From UBA5109 sp038148435 (GTDB lineage: Bacteria > Pseudomonadota > Gammaproteobacteria > Pseudomonadales > Pseudohongiellaceae): a DNA stretch of 21,709 bases. The notes below the pieces were generated by a model. That model ran no database searches, was not told the origin of the DNA, and was given only the letters and a program-made list of their open reading frames with translations. Positions within the stretch are counted from its first letter, which is position 1, and every line of letters starts with the position of its first letter. Both the position numbers and the translations under genes were made by a program. The stretch spans positions 1 to 21,709 of the forward strand of contig JAYQVM010000019.1 of assembly GCA_038148435.1 (NCBI GenBank). Direction: 5' to 3'. Shown in pieces: positions 1 through 7,306 of this stretch.

Positions 1-576
1 ATCCAGAGCAGCCAGAATGGTGGCTCCCATAAAATACGGCAGCACCACATCACCATAAGGCACGGATGGTGATACCGGATCACGATCCTGCCAGCCGGTC
101 TTAAGCATGCGCCCGGAAAGGGCAGCCCCCGTCCCATCGACCCCCCAGTTTTTTGCAAAGGGCCCGGTCTGCCCATAGACACTGCCACTGAGCATGATGA
201 TATCGGGATGGGTGACGGCGATTGAGGCATAATCCAAACCCAGTTTTTCCATGGTGCCCGGCGAAAAGTTTTCCACCACTATATCAGCCCAGTCCAGCAA
301 CGGATCAATAATTTCCCGCATCCGCGGATGTTTCATGTTGATCTGCAAACTGAGTTTAGAACTGTTGAAATTTGAGAACTGCGGCTTGTCATTAAGGTTA
401 CGCCGCTGTGAGGCTTCCACCTGCTTATCGATACGGCTTAGACAGGGTCGTAATGCCGATTCAACTTTGACCACAGTGGCACCATGGTCGGCTAGTTGTT
501 TGGTAGTCAGCGAGCCCATCAGTGCCCAGGAAAAATCCAGGATCTTTACGCCTACCAAAGCTTCCTCATGACTCAT
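1..576 (-). CDS. CoA-transferase family III (CaiB/BaiF), C-terminus beyond window
   Basis: The 192 residues visible form the N-terminal half of a CaiB/BaiF (family III) CoA-transferase, which moves CoA between carboxylic acids through an aspartyl-CoA intermediate in the cytoplasm. The N-terminus has the family pattern (VKILDFSWALMG near residue 9, then HGATVVKVES at 31-40), followed by VVENFSPGTMEKLGLDY (100-116) and SGSVYGQTGPF (130-140). Asp176 in PYGDVVLP sits where the catalytic aspartate is expected. The ATG overlaps the TAA stop of the upstream gene by one base (TAATG), and an AAGGGAG ribosome-binding site lies 7 bases upstream, so translation is probably coupled. It is the last visible gene of a six-gene minus-strand operon with TRAP permeases and two other family III transferases. 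About half the usual length of roughly 400 residues is missing because the window ends. The substrate is unknown. Confidence 0.93.
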   Translation of the reverse strand, partial: MSHEEALVGVKILDFSWALMGSLTTKQLADHGATVVKVESALRPCLSRIDKQVEASQRRNLNDKPQFSNFNSSKLSLQINMKHPRMREIIDPLLDWADIVVENFSPGTMEKLGLDYASIAVTHPDIIMLSGSVYGQTGPFAKNWGVDGTGAALSGRMLKTGWQDRDPVSPSVPYGDVVLPYFMGATILAALD

Positions 577-1805
577 TAGAGCACTCCCTTGGCCTGATAG
601 GCTGCCAGTTCTTCTCTGCAGAGATTCAAGAGCTCACCGTAAACCTGTTCATTATGCTCACCCGCACGCGGCAGATGTGGCCACAAACGATAGGGGCTGT
701 TCTTGAGGCGCATGAAATAGGCAGGGTATTGCAGTGCTTTATCTGTAATGCCTGATACTGGTTGTAGAAATTCACGCGAGGCTAGATGATCATCTGCCCT
801 TATATCCTCAGGTGACTGGGCAATCGTGGCACGTATTCCTCTTTTTGTCCCCTCAGTAGCAATTTGCTTCTTGGTTTTCGATTTGAAAAAGCGCTCCATG
901 GCGCTTTCCCACTCCAGGCGGACATCAGCATTCAAGGAAGAACGGTCATACAATTCCCAATCCACCTCCTGCATGGGGTTTTCAAAGCCTTCTTCAGTCA
1001 TCCAGTTGGACAGGGCTGCATTGGCCGGGGCACCGAACTTTCCAGTCATCATGCTGTGAAAGCAGTAGCCGTCAGCCAGCTCCCAGATGACTCGCACATT
1101 GGCCACACCAAAACGAATCTTGTTCCCCGAACGTTGCAGCTTACGTTGATCAAACTGATAGGCAGTCAGGTTGTTGGTGTTACGTGTCGAAGCTGTTTCC
1201 TGTATAGAGCAGTCTACATGCTGGCCCAAGCGAGACTTGCCACGTTCACGATGGGCAATCATGGCACCGAGGGAAGCTGCTGCATTGGCATGAAAAATAC
1301 ATGCGTCCAGCGCCTCTAGCACTGGCGTATCATCCGGGTAGCCACAGGTATCCAAGGTGCCACCCATGGCCGATGCAACCAGTTCACCCCCCAGGTATCG
1401 CGAATAGGGACCGCTTCGCCCGAAAGGGCTGATGGAAACCAAAATAATGAATGGATTGATTTCACTAAGCTGTTCATATCCCAGCCCTCTCGCTTCCAGA
1501 GAGCCCGGGGTAAATGACTCAATGACAAAGTGTGCCTTGCCCACCAATGCCCGAAACAGATCCATTCCGCTATCATCCTGTAGGTTGAGGGTGATGCTCT
1601 TCTTACCAACATTTTTTGCCTGCCACTGCACCGACTGCTTTTTAGGTAAGCTGGAATTTGACATGTGCCTAGCTGGATCACCCCCTGGAGGTTCCACCTT
1701 GATCACATCGGCACCCAATGAGGCAAGAAACCTACCGCAGGTATAAGCAAGATTGTCACTTAAATCCAGTACGGTAAACCCAGATAACATGGCTTGATCC
1801 TGCAT
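576..1805 (-). CDS. CoA-transferase family III (CaiB/BaiF)
   Basis: This is a full-length (409 aa) family III CoA-transferase, expected to exchange CoA between acyl-CoA and free acids in the cytoplasm. Family landmarks run in order: FTVLDLSDNLAYTCGRFLASLGADVIK-type N-terminus (10-36), VIESFTPGSLEARGLGYEQL (94-113), SPFGRSGPY (126-134), the catalytic-region Asp167 in LEALDACIF, and RLGQHVDCSIQE after it. The glycine-rich stretch before the aspartate matches the fold, although the usual DxxxG pattern is altered to DACIFHA. The ATG at 1805 has an AAAGAG ribosome-binding site 7 bases upstream. It follows the HgdB-like gene by 24 bases, and its stop overlaps the start of the next transferase, so the two may be co-translated and could form a heteromeric or sequential pair. 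The substrate cannot be inferred from sequence. Confidence 0.93.
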   Translation of the reverse strand: MQDQAMLSGFTVLDLSDNLAYTCGRFLASLGADVIKVEPPGGDPARHMSNSSLPKKQSVQWQAKNVGKKSITLNLQDDSGMDLFRALVGKAHFVIESFTPGSLEARGLGYEQLSEINPFIILVSISPFGRSGPYSRYLGGELVASAMGGTLDTCGYPDDTPVLEALDACIFHANAAASLGAMIAHRERGKSRLGQHVDCSIQETASTRNTNNLTAYQFDQRKLQRSGNKIRFGVANVRVIWELADGYCFHSMMTGKFGAPANAALSNWMTEEGFENPMQEVDWELYDRSSLNADVRLEWESAMERFFKSKTKKQIATEGTKRGIRATIAQSPEDIRADDHLASREFLQPVSGITDKALQYPAYFMRLKNSPYRLWPHLPRAGEHNEQVYGELLNLCREELAAYQAKGVL

Positions 1806-1829
1806 GCGCTACTCTTTGCTCTTTCTATT

Positions 1830-2987
1830 TCAAATTGATTCGATAAAAGCCTGAATAAGCTCTGCTAGCAGCGCCTCGTTCAGCTGATAGGGCTGGTCAT
1901 AAAAAACAATACTCGGAATACCTGCTTCAGCAAGTGCCTTTTTCTGCTGCGGCTGCTGCCAAGTCCAGGCTTCTTCTCCAAGCAGGAAATAAAAAATCAC
2001 GCCAGAGGCCCCCTGCTCCCGAGCAAAATCGACAATTTCCTTAGGGTCAACATTAACGCTTCGACAAGAACGCGAATCCTGCTGATAATAGTGGCTGATT
2101 GCCACCAGGGGCTCCTTATCGCGAGAAATTTCTCCGCTGAGAAAGTGATTGCCGTAAGCATGATAATCGCCAACCACAGTGGCTCCCCTGCTATCTATCA
2201 ACTGATACAGGCCCGGGTAATCAAGGCCATTACCAGCCAGAATGATTTTCTTGTGAGCCTGTTCTGGTAACTGTCGGGCTTCGATTAGTAAGGCCGCAAG
2301 GCTCTCATTAAACAACTTTATCGGCATTATCCTGGCAGCTTGATAGACCCAAAAAGTCAGTTCTCCGTTCAGGCTAAGAGGTGAGCGAGCCCTGAGGCTT
2401 GTAAATTCAGCCATTAAATGTCGAGCATGATTGTATGTTTCAATGGAGTTTTGCAAAGCTGCACCATTGATGTTTTTGCCAGTTTTTTCTGCAAGTTTTT
2501 CTATAAACTGTGACAAGTGGCGCTGATTATGCCTGTCCGATGCCGGGCGCAAGGTATTCAGCAGATCAAGTAGCTCAACTTCCGGCAAAGAATATTCTGG
2601 ATAGGCCCTGAGCAACTCACATAAATAATAGTAAAGTCGCTGATGGGTGTCGTTAGCACGCGGCAAGACCAGGATATCCAGATCATTAAAATGATTTCGA
2701 AGCAATCTTTCAAACACCGAGCGAGTCAGCGGATCAAAGGCAGCTTCCATGAATTTTTCTGCTTTCTCCGTGGACAGGCCGGGCTCACCATTCAAATGAA
2801 CGGGGAGAATGCCAGCTGCATGCAGAATTTCAAGCGGAATATTGGCAGACAGATAACCCGCAAGCATGCCACCATCTTGTTTCCATTGCTGGTATAGGTT
2901 CTCTGGATATTCCAGTGCTGCAGAAAATGAGCCGAGTAATTTGGGCGCATCATTGCTATCAAAAAAGGTTGGGCTAAAAAGGGTCAA
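1830..2987 (-). CDS. 2-hydroxyacyl-CoA dehydratase / HgdB-BcrC family protein lacking cluster cysteines
   Basis: This 385-residue protein matches the HGD-D family (2-hydroxyacyl-CoA dehydratase D component; benzoyl-CoA reductase B/C subunits). The matching parts are GYLSANIPLEILHAAGILPV at 44-63, DILVLPRANDTHQRLYYYL at 104-122, KKIILAGNGLDYPGLYQLI near 246-264, and GASGVIFYFLLGEEAW then AEAGIPSIVFY near 326-363. Members normally hold a [4Fe-4S] cluster with three cysteines: one in the GYFC-type segment, one in the CD after the pxxC strand, and one in the FCD segment. Here those positions read Leu-Ser-Ala (46-48), Asn112 and Gly-Glu-Glu (337-339). Only Cys123 and Cys308 exist in the whole protein, so a classical cluster looks impossible. 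No second dehydratase subunit or ATP-driven activator is nearby. The start at 2987 is TTG with a weak ribosome-binding site, and the first in-frame ATG (2867) would remove 40 residues. It follows the TRAP large permease by 7 bases. Function is uncertain: a non-redox CoA-binding or lyase role, or a partner of the adjacent CoA-transferases, is inference. Confidence 0.8.
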   Translation of the reverse strand: MTLFSPTFFDSNDAPKLLGSFSAALEYPENLYQQWKQDGGMLAGYLSANIPLEILHAAGILPVHLNGEPGLSTEKAEKFMEAAFDPLTRSVFERLLRNHFNDLDILVLPRANDTHQRLYYYLCELLRAYPEYSLPEVELLDLLNTLRPASDRHNQRHLSQFIEKLAEKTGKNINGAALQNSIETYNHARHLMAEFTSLRARSPLSLNGELTFWVYQAARIMPIKLFNESLAALLIEARQLPEQAHKKIILAGNGLDYPGLYQLIDSRGATVVGDYHAYGNHFLSGEISRDKEPLVAISHYYQQDSRSCRSVNVDPKEIVDFAREQGASGVIFYFLLGEEAWTWQQPQQKKALAEAGIPSIVFYDQPYQLNEALLAELIQAFIESI

Positions 2988-2994
2988 AAGCGGC

Positions 2995-4293
2995 TCACAT
3001 CATATTGGGCAAGAATAGCGACAGAGTTGGCACGCCTATCAGCAGGGCAAGATGCAGTATGTCCGCCACCAAAAAGGGCATCACACCACCAAAAATGGTA
3101 CGCAGACTGATATCCTTGGCAATGCCCTGAATCACAAATACATTCATGCCGACTGGCGGCGTGATCATGGCAATTTCAATGGTTCTTACCAGTAGGATGC
3201 CAAACCAGATAGGATGTATACCGGCATTCTGGATAATGGGGAAAAAGATGGGAATGGTAAGCGCCATCATCGCCATGCCATCGAGAAACATGCCGAGGAA
3301 GAAAAATACGATCATGATACCGATAAGGATTTCCAGCTGGGAAGCGTCACCACGCAGGATTAATTCACTAACCTGGTCCGTGACGCCGGATGCGGCAATG
3401 AAGGTGCTGAGTACAAAGGCCCCGATAATGATTGCGTAAAGCATTCCGGTGGTTTGTAGGGTATCTACCAAAGCCTTTTTGAAGGAACTAAGAGTCAGTT
3501 TGCCACGGACCAGACCGATGGCAACCGCACCAAAGGCACCAAGTGCTCCGGATTCAGTGGGGGTGAACCAGCCCAGCAGAAGACCACCGATGACAAAGAT
3601 AACCAGAATGGTAATGTCGGAGGTTTTCTTGAGGGCTTCCCAGCGCTCTTTCCAGGTGGATTTATCTACCGCGGGCCCCAGTTGTGGCCTGAAACCGCAC
3701 CAGATCACGATCGCGAACAGATAAAATAGTGCCTGCGTCAAACCGGGCAGCACGCCGGCCGCGAATAGTCGGCCAATGGACTGTTCCGTCAGGATGCCGT
3801 ATACAATCAGCATGCCACTGGGCGGAATCAGGCTGCCGACGGTGCCCCCAGCAGCTACGGAACCGGCAGCAAGTGCCGGAGCGTAGTTATGCTTGCGCAT
3901 TTCAGGAATCGCCACCAGGCCCATGGTAGCTGCAGTCGCCAGACTGGAACCACTGACCGCACCGAAACCGGCGCAGCCCCCAACAGAGGCCATTGCTAGT
4001 CCACCTCGTCGATGCCCCCAGAATCTGGCTGCCACATCAAAGAAAGCGCGACTGGCACCCGTGGCAAAACAGACATGAGCCATTAATAAAAACATCGGCA
4101 ACACACCGAGTTCATAGTTGGTCGCTATATCAAAACCAATAACCCCGACCTTGATGATAGCTGCTTCCCAGGTAATCAGAAATCCCAGTCCCACAAAACC
4201 GACCAGCCCCAGGGCAAACCCAATCGGGGTGCCGATAGCCAACAGTGCCAGCATGACAAAAAAACCGATATAACCCATCAGTTCTGGACTCAT
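2995..4293 (-). CDS. dctM: TRAP transporter large permease (DctM family)
   Basis: This 432-residue, strongly hydrophobic inner-membrane protein is the large permease of a tripartite ATP-independent periplasmic (TRAP) transporter, which uses a sodium or proton gradient to import organic acids delivered by a binding protein. Family features include the N-terminal FALGLVGFVGLG helix, GFGAVSGSSLATAATMG near residue 111, VAAGGTVGSLIPPSGMLIVYGILTEQSIG near 146-175, FTPTESGALGAF around residue 245, and the C-terminal TPPVGMNVFVIQGIA motif. About a dozen membrane segments are evident and the length is typical. The ATG overlaps the TGA of the small permease by four bases (ATGA), with a GGAGG ribosome-binding site 8 bases upstream. 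The gene symbol is used at family level only; the neighbouring CoA-transferases suggest a carboxylic acid substrate other than simple C4-dicarboxylates. Confidence 0.97.
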   Translation of the reverse strand: MSPELMGYIGFFVMLALLAIGTPIGFALGLVGFVGLGFLITWEAAIIKVGVIGFDIATNYELGVLPMFLLMAHVCFATGASRAFFDVAARFWGHRRGGLAMASVGGCAGFGAVSGSSLATAATMGLVAIPEMRKHNYAPALAAGSVAAGGTVGSLIPPSGMLIVYGILTEQSIGRLFAAGVLPGLTQALFYLFAIVIWCGFRPQLGPAVDKSTWKERWEALKKTSDITILVIFVIGGLLLGWFTPTESGALGAFGAVAIGLVRGKLTLSSFKKALVDTLQTTGMLYAIIIGAFVLSTFIAASGVTDQVSELILRGDASQLEILIGIMIVFFFLGMFLDGMAMMALTIPIFFPIIQNAGIHPIWFGILLVRTIEIAMITPPVGMNVFVIQGIAKDISLRTIFGGVMPFLVADILHLALLIGVPTLSLFLPNMM

Positions 4294-4799
4294 GATTCAG
4301 CCTCCAGTGAAGCGGACGGCCTGGTAATTTTTTTACCTGTCAGCAAATGCAATAAAACCCTCAACAGATACAGACTCCCCAAAAAGGTTGCGGCAAACCA
4401 GATGATGCGAAATGGCACAATGGGAATAAGCAGGAGGGGCGTTTCTTCAAATAAATCCCAGACATCAATGATCAACCACATGCTGCCATAGGAAATGCTC
4501 AAACAAATCACGATGGAAAAAAAAGTGGCCAACTTTTCCAGCAGCGCCTGCGTTTTCATCGATACGTGATCGATCAACAAGCGGGCAATGGCATGTTTAT
4601 CCTGAAAAGTGGCAAAAATAAACGATGCGGACGCAATTAAGGCAATTAGCACCTCGGCAATTTCAATGGAGCCCGGTAAAGGTATACTCAAATGCCGGCC
4701 AGCTACACTGAGGGATACCAGCAACATGACGGCCAGCAGAGAAAATGCACCAATATTTCTGGCAACAGCCTCAACAAGTCGAATAATTTTCTCCATCAT
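4290..4799 (-). CDS. dctQ: TRAP transporter small permease (DctQ family)
   Basis: This 169-residue membrane protein has four hydrophobic segments (about residues 14-33, 43-63, 88-108 and 128-150), the size and layout of the TRAP small permease that pairs with the large permease in the inner membrane. The loop with PLPGSIEIAEVLIALIASASF (about 35-55) is the recognisable DctQ signature region, and FQDKHAIARLLIDHV after it also fits. The ATG at 4799 overlaps the stop of the upstream CoA-transferase by four bases (ATGA); a second ATG follows immediately at 4796. An AAGG ribosome-binding site lies 9 bases upstream. Translational coupling on both sides suggests fixed stoichiometry with its neighbours. 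The matching solute-binding protein is the divergent gene at 6195-7262. Confidence 0.95.
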   Translation of the reverse strand: MMEKIIRLVEAVARNIGAFSLLAVMLLVSLSVAGRHLSIPLPGSIEIAEVLIALIASASFIFATFQDKHAIARLLIDHVSMKTQALLEKLATFFSIVICLSISYGSMWLIIDVWDLFEETPLLLIPIVPFRIIWFAATFLGSLYLLRVLLHLLTGKKITRPSASLEAES

Positions 4800-5992
4800 T
4801 GAACCGCACCTTCTTCGCGTAAGGTATTAATTTCATGCTGGGAATAATTCAAGGCCCGTAGTATTTCATCACTGTGTTCACCAAGCTTTGGGGCCGGCCC
4901 AACCGATTCATGCTGCATCGCCTTGAGATTGAAGCCGGGGCCAAGTGTAATTTTGCTGTTACCTAGCGTATTTTCTTGGGAACGAAATAGGTCCCGTGTT
5001 TGCAGATGTTCTAGTTCGGCAACTTCCGGAATACTACGAATTGCTGCAGAAGGCACGCCGACGGCATTGAGGATAGCTTCCCACTCTTCCGCCGACTTTT
5101 GCCGGGTATGAGTTTCGATATCGGCACACAGCTTCTGCTTGTTTTGCAGACGGGATTCATGGTTTGCATATAAGGGATTCTCAAGCATATCCTCACGGCC
5201 TATAGCACGACACAGCGCTTCGAACTGAGACTGGGTATTGGCACCAATCGAGACTTCACCATCAGCACTGGGAAAGGTATCCGAGGTCGGACTATTATTG
5301 AAACCACGGTTGCCTACTTTCCTGGGAACATCACCGGCAATCAGGTAAGGTGCCACCATGGAAATCATCAGGTTTAGGGAAGCATCCAGCATTGCGATAT
5401 CGATGTACTGTCCCTCACCGAATCGCTCTCGCTGTAATATGGCAGCCAGTATCGCTGTTGCAGCGGTATAACCGGCAAAGGTATCCAGCACAGGAAATCC
5501 AACTTTGGTAGCCGGACTACCTGGCTCACCGGTCAGTGACATGACGCCCGAGAACGCCTGCACGATATGGTCATAGGCCGGATTGTCCCGAAGCGGGCCT
5601 GACTGGCCAAAACCTGAAACCGAACAGTAAACCAGCTTATCATTTAAGGCCTTGCAGTCTTCATACCCCAGACCCAGACGTTGCATGACGCCGGGTCTGA
5701 AATTCTCAACTATCACATCGGATTCGACAATCAGTCGTTTGACAATATCGATACCTTTTTCATGTTTGAGATTGATGGCAATCGAACGTTTACCGGTATT
5801 AACGGCGATAAACGGCGGCGCCATCGCCTTGAAGGCTTCCCTCGGATCATAATGCCGCATGACATCACCCTTGCCAGGCGCTTCGATTTTAATAATCTCG
5901 GCACCCAGTTGTTGCAGAGTATGGGTGCAAAAAGGACCTGCCATGACATGGGAAAAATCCATGACCTTAATGCCAAACAGCGGAGACTTCAT
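4796..5992 (-). CDS. CoA-transferase family III (CaiB/BaiF), first gene of the operon
   Basis: This is a canonical 398-residue family III CoA-transferase. It begins GIKVMDFSHVMAGPFCTHTLQQLGAE-type at residues 7-32 and continues with KIEAPGKGDVMR (35-46), NTGKRSIAINLKHEKG (65-80), VIVENFRPGVMQRLGLGYE (93-111) and SGFGQSGP (126-133). The expected catalytic aspartate is Asp170 in FPVLDTFAGYTA, and GEGQYIDIAMLDA follows. I chose the ATG at 5992 because family homology starts there and AGGG precedes it at short spacing. An in-frame ATG at 6046 would add 18 hydrophobic residues without a ribosome-binding site. It leads the operon and overlaps the small permease gene by four bases. Of the three transferases here it best matches the family consensus, so it is the likeliest to perform the entry CoA transfer onto the imported acid; that ordering is inference. 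Confidence 0.94.
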   Translation of the reverse strand: MKSPLFGIKVMDFSHVMAGPFCTHTLQQLGAEIIKIEAPGKGDVMRHYDPREAFKAMAPPFIAVNTGKRSIAINLKHEKGIDIVKRLIVESDVIVENFRPGVMQRLGLGYEDCKALNDKLVYCSVSGFGQSGPLRDNPAYDHIVQAFSGVMSLTGEPGSPATKVGFPVLDTFAGYTAATAILAAILQRERFGEGQYIDIAMLDASLNLMISMVAPYLIAGDVPRKVGNRGFNNSPTSDTFPSADGEVSIGANTQSQFEALCRAIGREDMLENPLYANHESRLQNKQKLCADIETHTRQKSAEEWEAILNAVGVPSAAIRSIPEVAELEHLQTRDLFRSQENTLGNSKITLGPGFNLKAMQHESVGPAPKLGEHSDEILRALNYSQHEINTLREEGAVQ

Positions 5993-6119
5993 AAACCCTG
6001 TATTGTTGTCCTTGAACTGAAGTGAAAGAAGGATAAAGATATTCATAGGGCATTACAAACAAAACAGCCCCTGTGAGTCCCAACGCTGCAGATAACATCC
6101 CTTTTTAGCCAAACAGGTG

Positions 6120-6161
6120 AACTTCTTGTAGAAAATAAGAAGTTTTCTTAATATGAGAACT
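6120..6161. promoter_or_regulatory. Overlapping inverted repeats between divergent TRAP operons
   Basis: In the divergent intergenic region lies AACTTCTT, nine bases, then AAGAAGTT (6120-6144), a perfect 8-bp inverted repeat. It overlaps an imperfect 21-bp palindrome at 6141-6161 (AGTTTTCTTA / TATGAGAACT, 8 of 10 positions paired). This is a plausible operator for a regulator controlling both the binding-protein gene and the permease/CoA-transferase operon. No regulator gene is encoded in the window. The site is AT-rich, so chance symmetry is possible. Confidence 0.35.
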
Positions 6162-6194
6162 AAAGAAAGAAAATAACCAGCGAGAAGCACCTCA

Positions 6195-7262
6195 ATGAAG
6201 AGATCCGCGACATCCTCCAGCCTGTTTTTTTCAGTATGCCTGTCACTGTTTATTAGCCATGCAGGTGCCCTGACCATTGATGAGAATGGTGTCTTTTATC
6301 TGAGCTACGCTTCAAGCTATAGTTCAACGCAAAGTTTCTCGCGCGCCGATCTTGACTGGATTGACTATATCGAACGAGAAAGTGAAGGCCGCATAAAAAT
6401 TCGTCCCTTCTGGTCTGCTACCCTGCTATCCAATGATGAAAACATGCTGGAGTTGCGCCATGGTGTCGCCGATATCGCCATGATCACTCCCATCTATTCA
6501 CGTTCAGGATCAGTCGCTATTCGGGCGCAAACCGGCTTTTATGCCGGCGCTACCGAAATCAGCACTCAAGTGGAAGTCTTTCACTGCCTGCTGCAGGAGT
6601 TCCCTATTTTTCAGCGTGAACTCGAAGGGGTAAAGCTGCTAGTAGTTCAGGGCGGCACACCCTCTTACATTTTTACCCAGAATGCGACTGTCGAAACACT
6701 CGAGGATCTGGTGGGTCTTCGCCTGCGAGCACCAACTGCTGTGGTCCCGGTGCTGTTTGAGCTGGGTGGTGATGCCCTGCTGATGCCCATGAGCGATGTC
6801 TACCCGGCACTGTCCAAAGGCACCATTGATGGTGTGGTAACACCTATGGACGCACTGTATTCCTTGCGCTTTGCGGAAATCGGTAACTACATGAATATGC
6901 TGACCATCCATCGCGGCGGCTACCCCTCCCGGGCCATCTCCAACAAGACCTGGGACCAGCTACCGGCAGATATTCAGAACCTCCTGTTAGAAAGCAGCCG
7001 TTACTGGGAAGACCGTATTGCCTACTATGTGCTGGAAGGTGATCGGCTGGGCCGCAATCTGGCCATTGAAGAAGGCGTGGAATTTATTTCGGTTTCGGAT
7101 AAAGTCCAGGAAGCATTTAACCAAATTCAAACCGAAGTTGCCCGACAAGATGCCCAGCGATTATATAATTACGGTATTGATGGGGAGGCCATTCTGGATT
7201 TTGCCAATACCACGATTCGCCGTATTAATTCTGGTGAGGCCGTCAATTGCCGTGAGTGGTAA
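6195..7262 (+). CDS. dctP: TRAP transporter solute-binding protein (DctP family)
   Basis: This 355-residue exported protein is the periplasmic receptor of a TRAP transporter. Residues 1-25 form a Sec signal peptide with a hydrophobic core (LFFSVCLSLFISHAGA). The mature protein shows DctP-family landmarks: GRIKIRPFWSATL near 65-77, ELRHGVADIAMITPIYS near 86-102, LVGLRLRAPTAVVPVLFELGG near 172-192, and MPMSDVYPALSKGTIDGVVTP near 198-217. Arg178 in GLRLRAP corresponds to the family arginine that binds the substrate carboxylate. The gene is transcribed divergently from the permease and CoA-transferase operon, 202 bases away, and most likely serves that permease. The ribosome-binding site is weak (GAGAAG). 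A carboxylate ligand is expected from the family; its identity is not visible. Confidence 0.95.
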   Translation: MKRSATSSSLFFSVCLSLFISHAGALTIDENGVFYLSYASSYSSTQSFSRADLDWIDYIERESEGRIKIRPFWSATLLSNDENMLELRHGVADIAMITPIYSRSGSVAIRAQTGFYAGATEISTQVEVFHCLLQEFPIFQRELEGVKLLVVQGGTPSYIFTQNATVETLEDLVGLRLRAPTAVVPVLFELGGDALLMPMSDVYPALSKGTIDGVVTPMDALYSLRFAEIGNYMNMLTIHRGGYPSRAISNKTWDQLPADIQNLLLESSRYWEDRIAYYVLEGDRLGRNLAIEEGVEFISVSDKVQEAFNQIQTEVARQDAQRLYNYGIDGEAILDFANTTIRRINSGEAVNCREW

Positions 7263-7268
7263 GAATGA

Positions 7269-7300
7269 CCGGTGACTGTTGAGCCACCGGCATTAGTCTT
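7269..7300. terminator. Possible bidirectional terminator hairpin
   Basis: CCGGTG (7269-7274) pairs with CACCGG (7285-7290); inside it, after one mismatch, two further pairs close a GTTG loop. The hairpin sits between the convergent binding-protein gene (stop at 7262) and the metallo-hydrolase gene (stop at 7307). The downstream plus-strand tract is only moderately T-rich, so termination strength is uncertain. Confidence 0.45.
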
Positions 7301-7306
7301 TCTGAT

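Noticed and set aside
6120..6144. The inverted repeat upstream of the binding protein as a transcription terminator
   Set aside because: It sits between divergent genes with no upstream gene to terminate and has no following T-run, so an operator is more sensible.
6053..6277. 74-codon minus-strand frame covering the TRAP divergent gap
   Set aside because: It starts inside the binding-protein signal-peptide codons, has no ribosome-binding site and no recognisable product.
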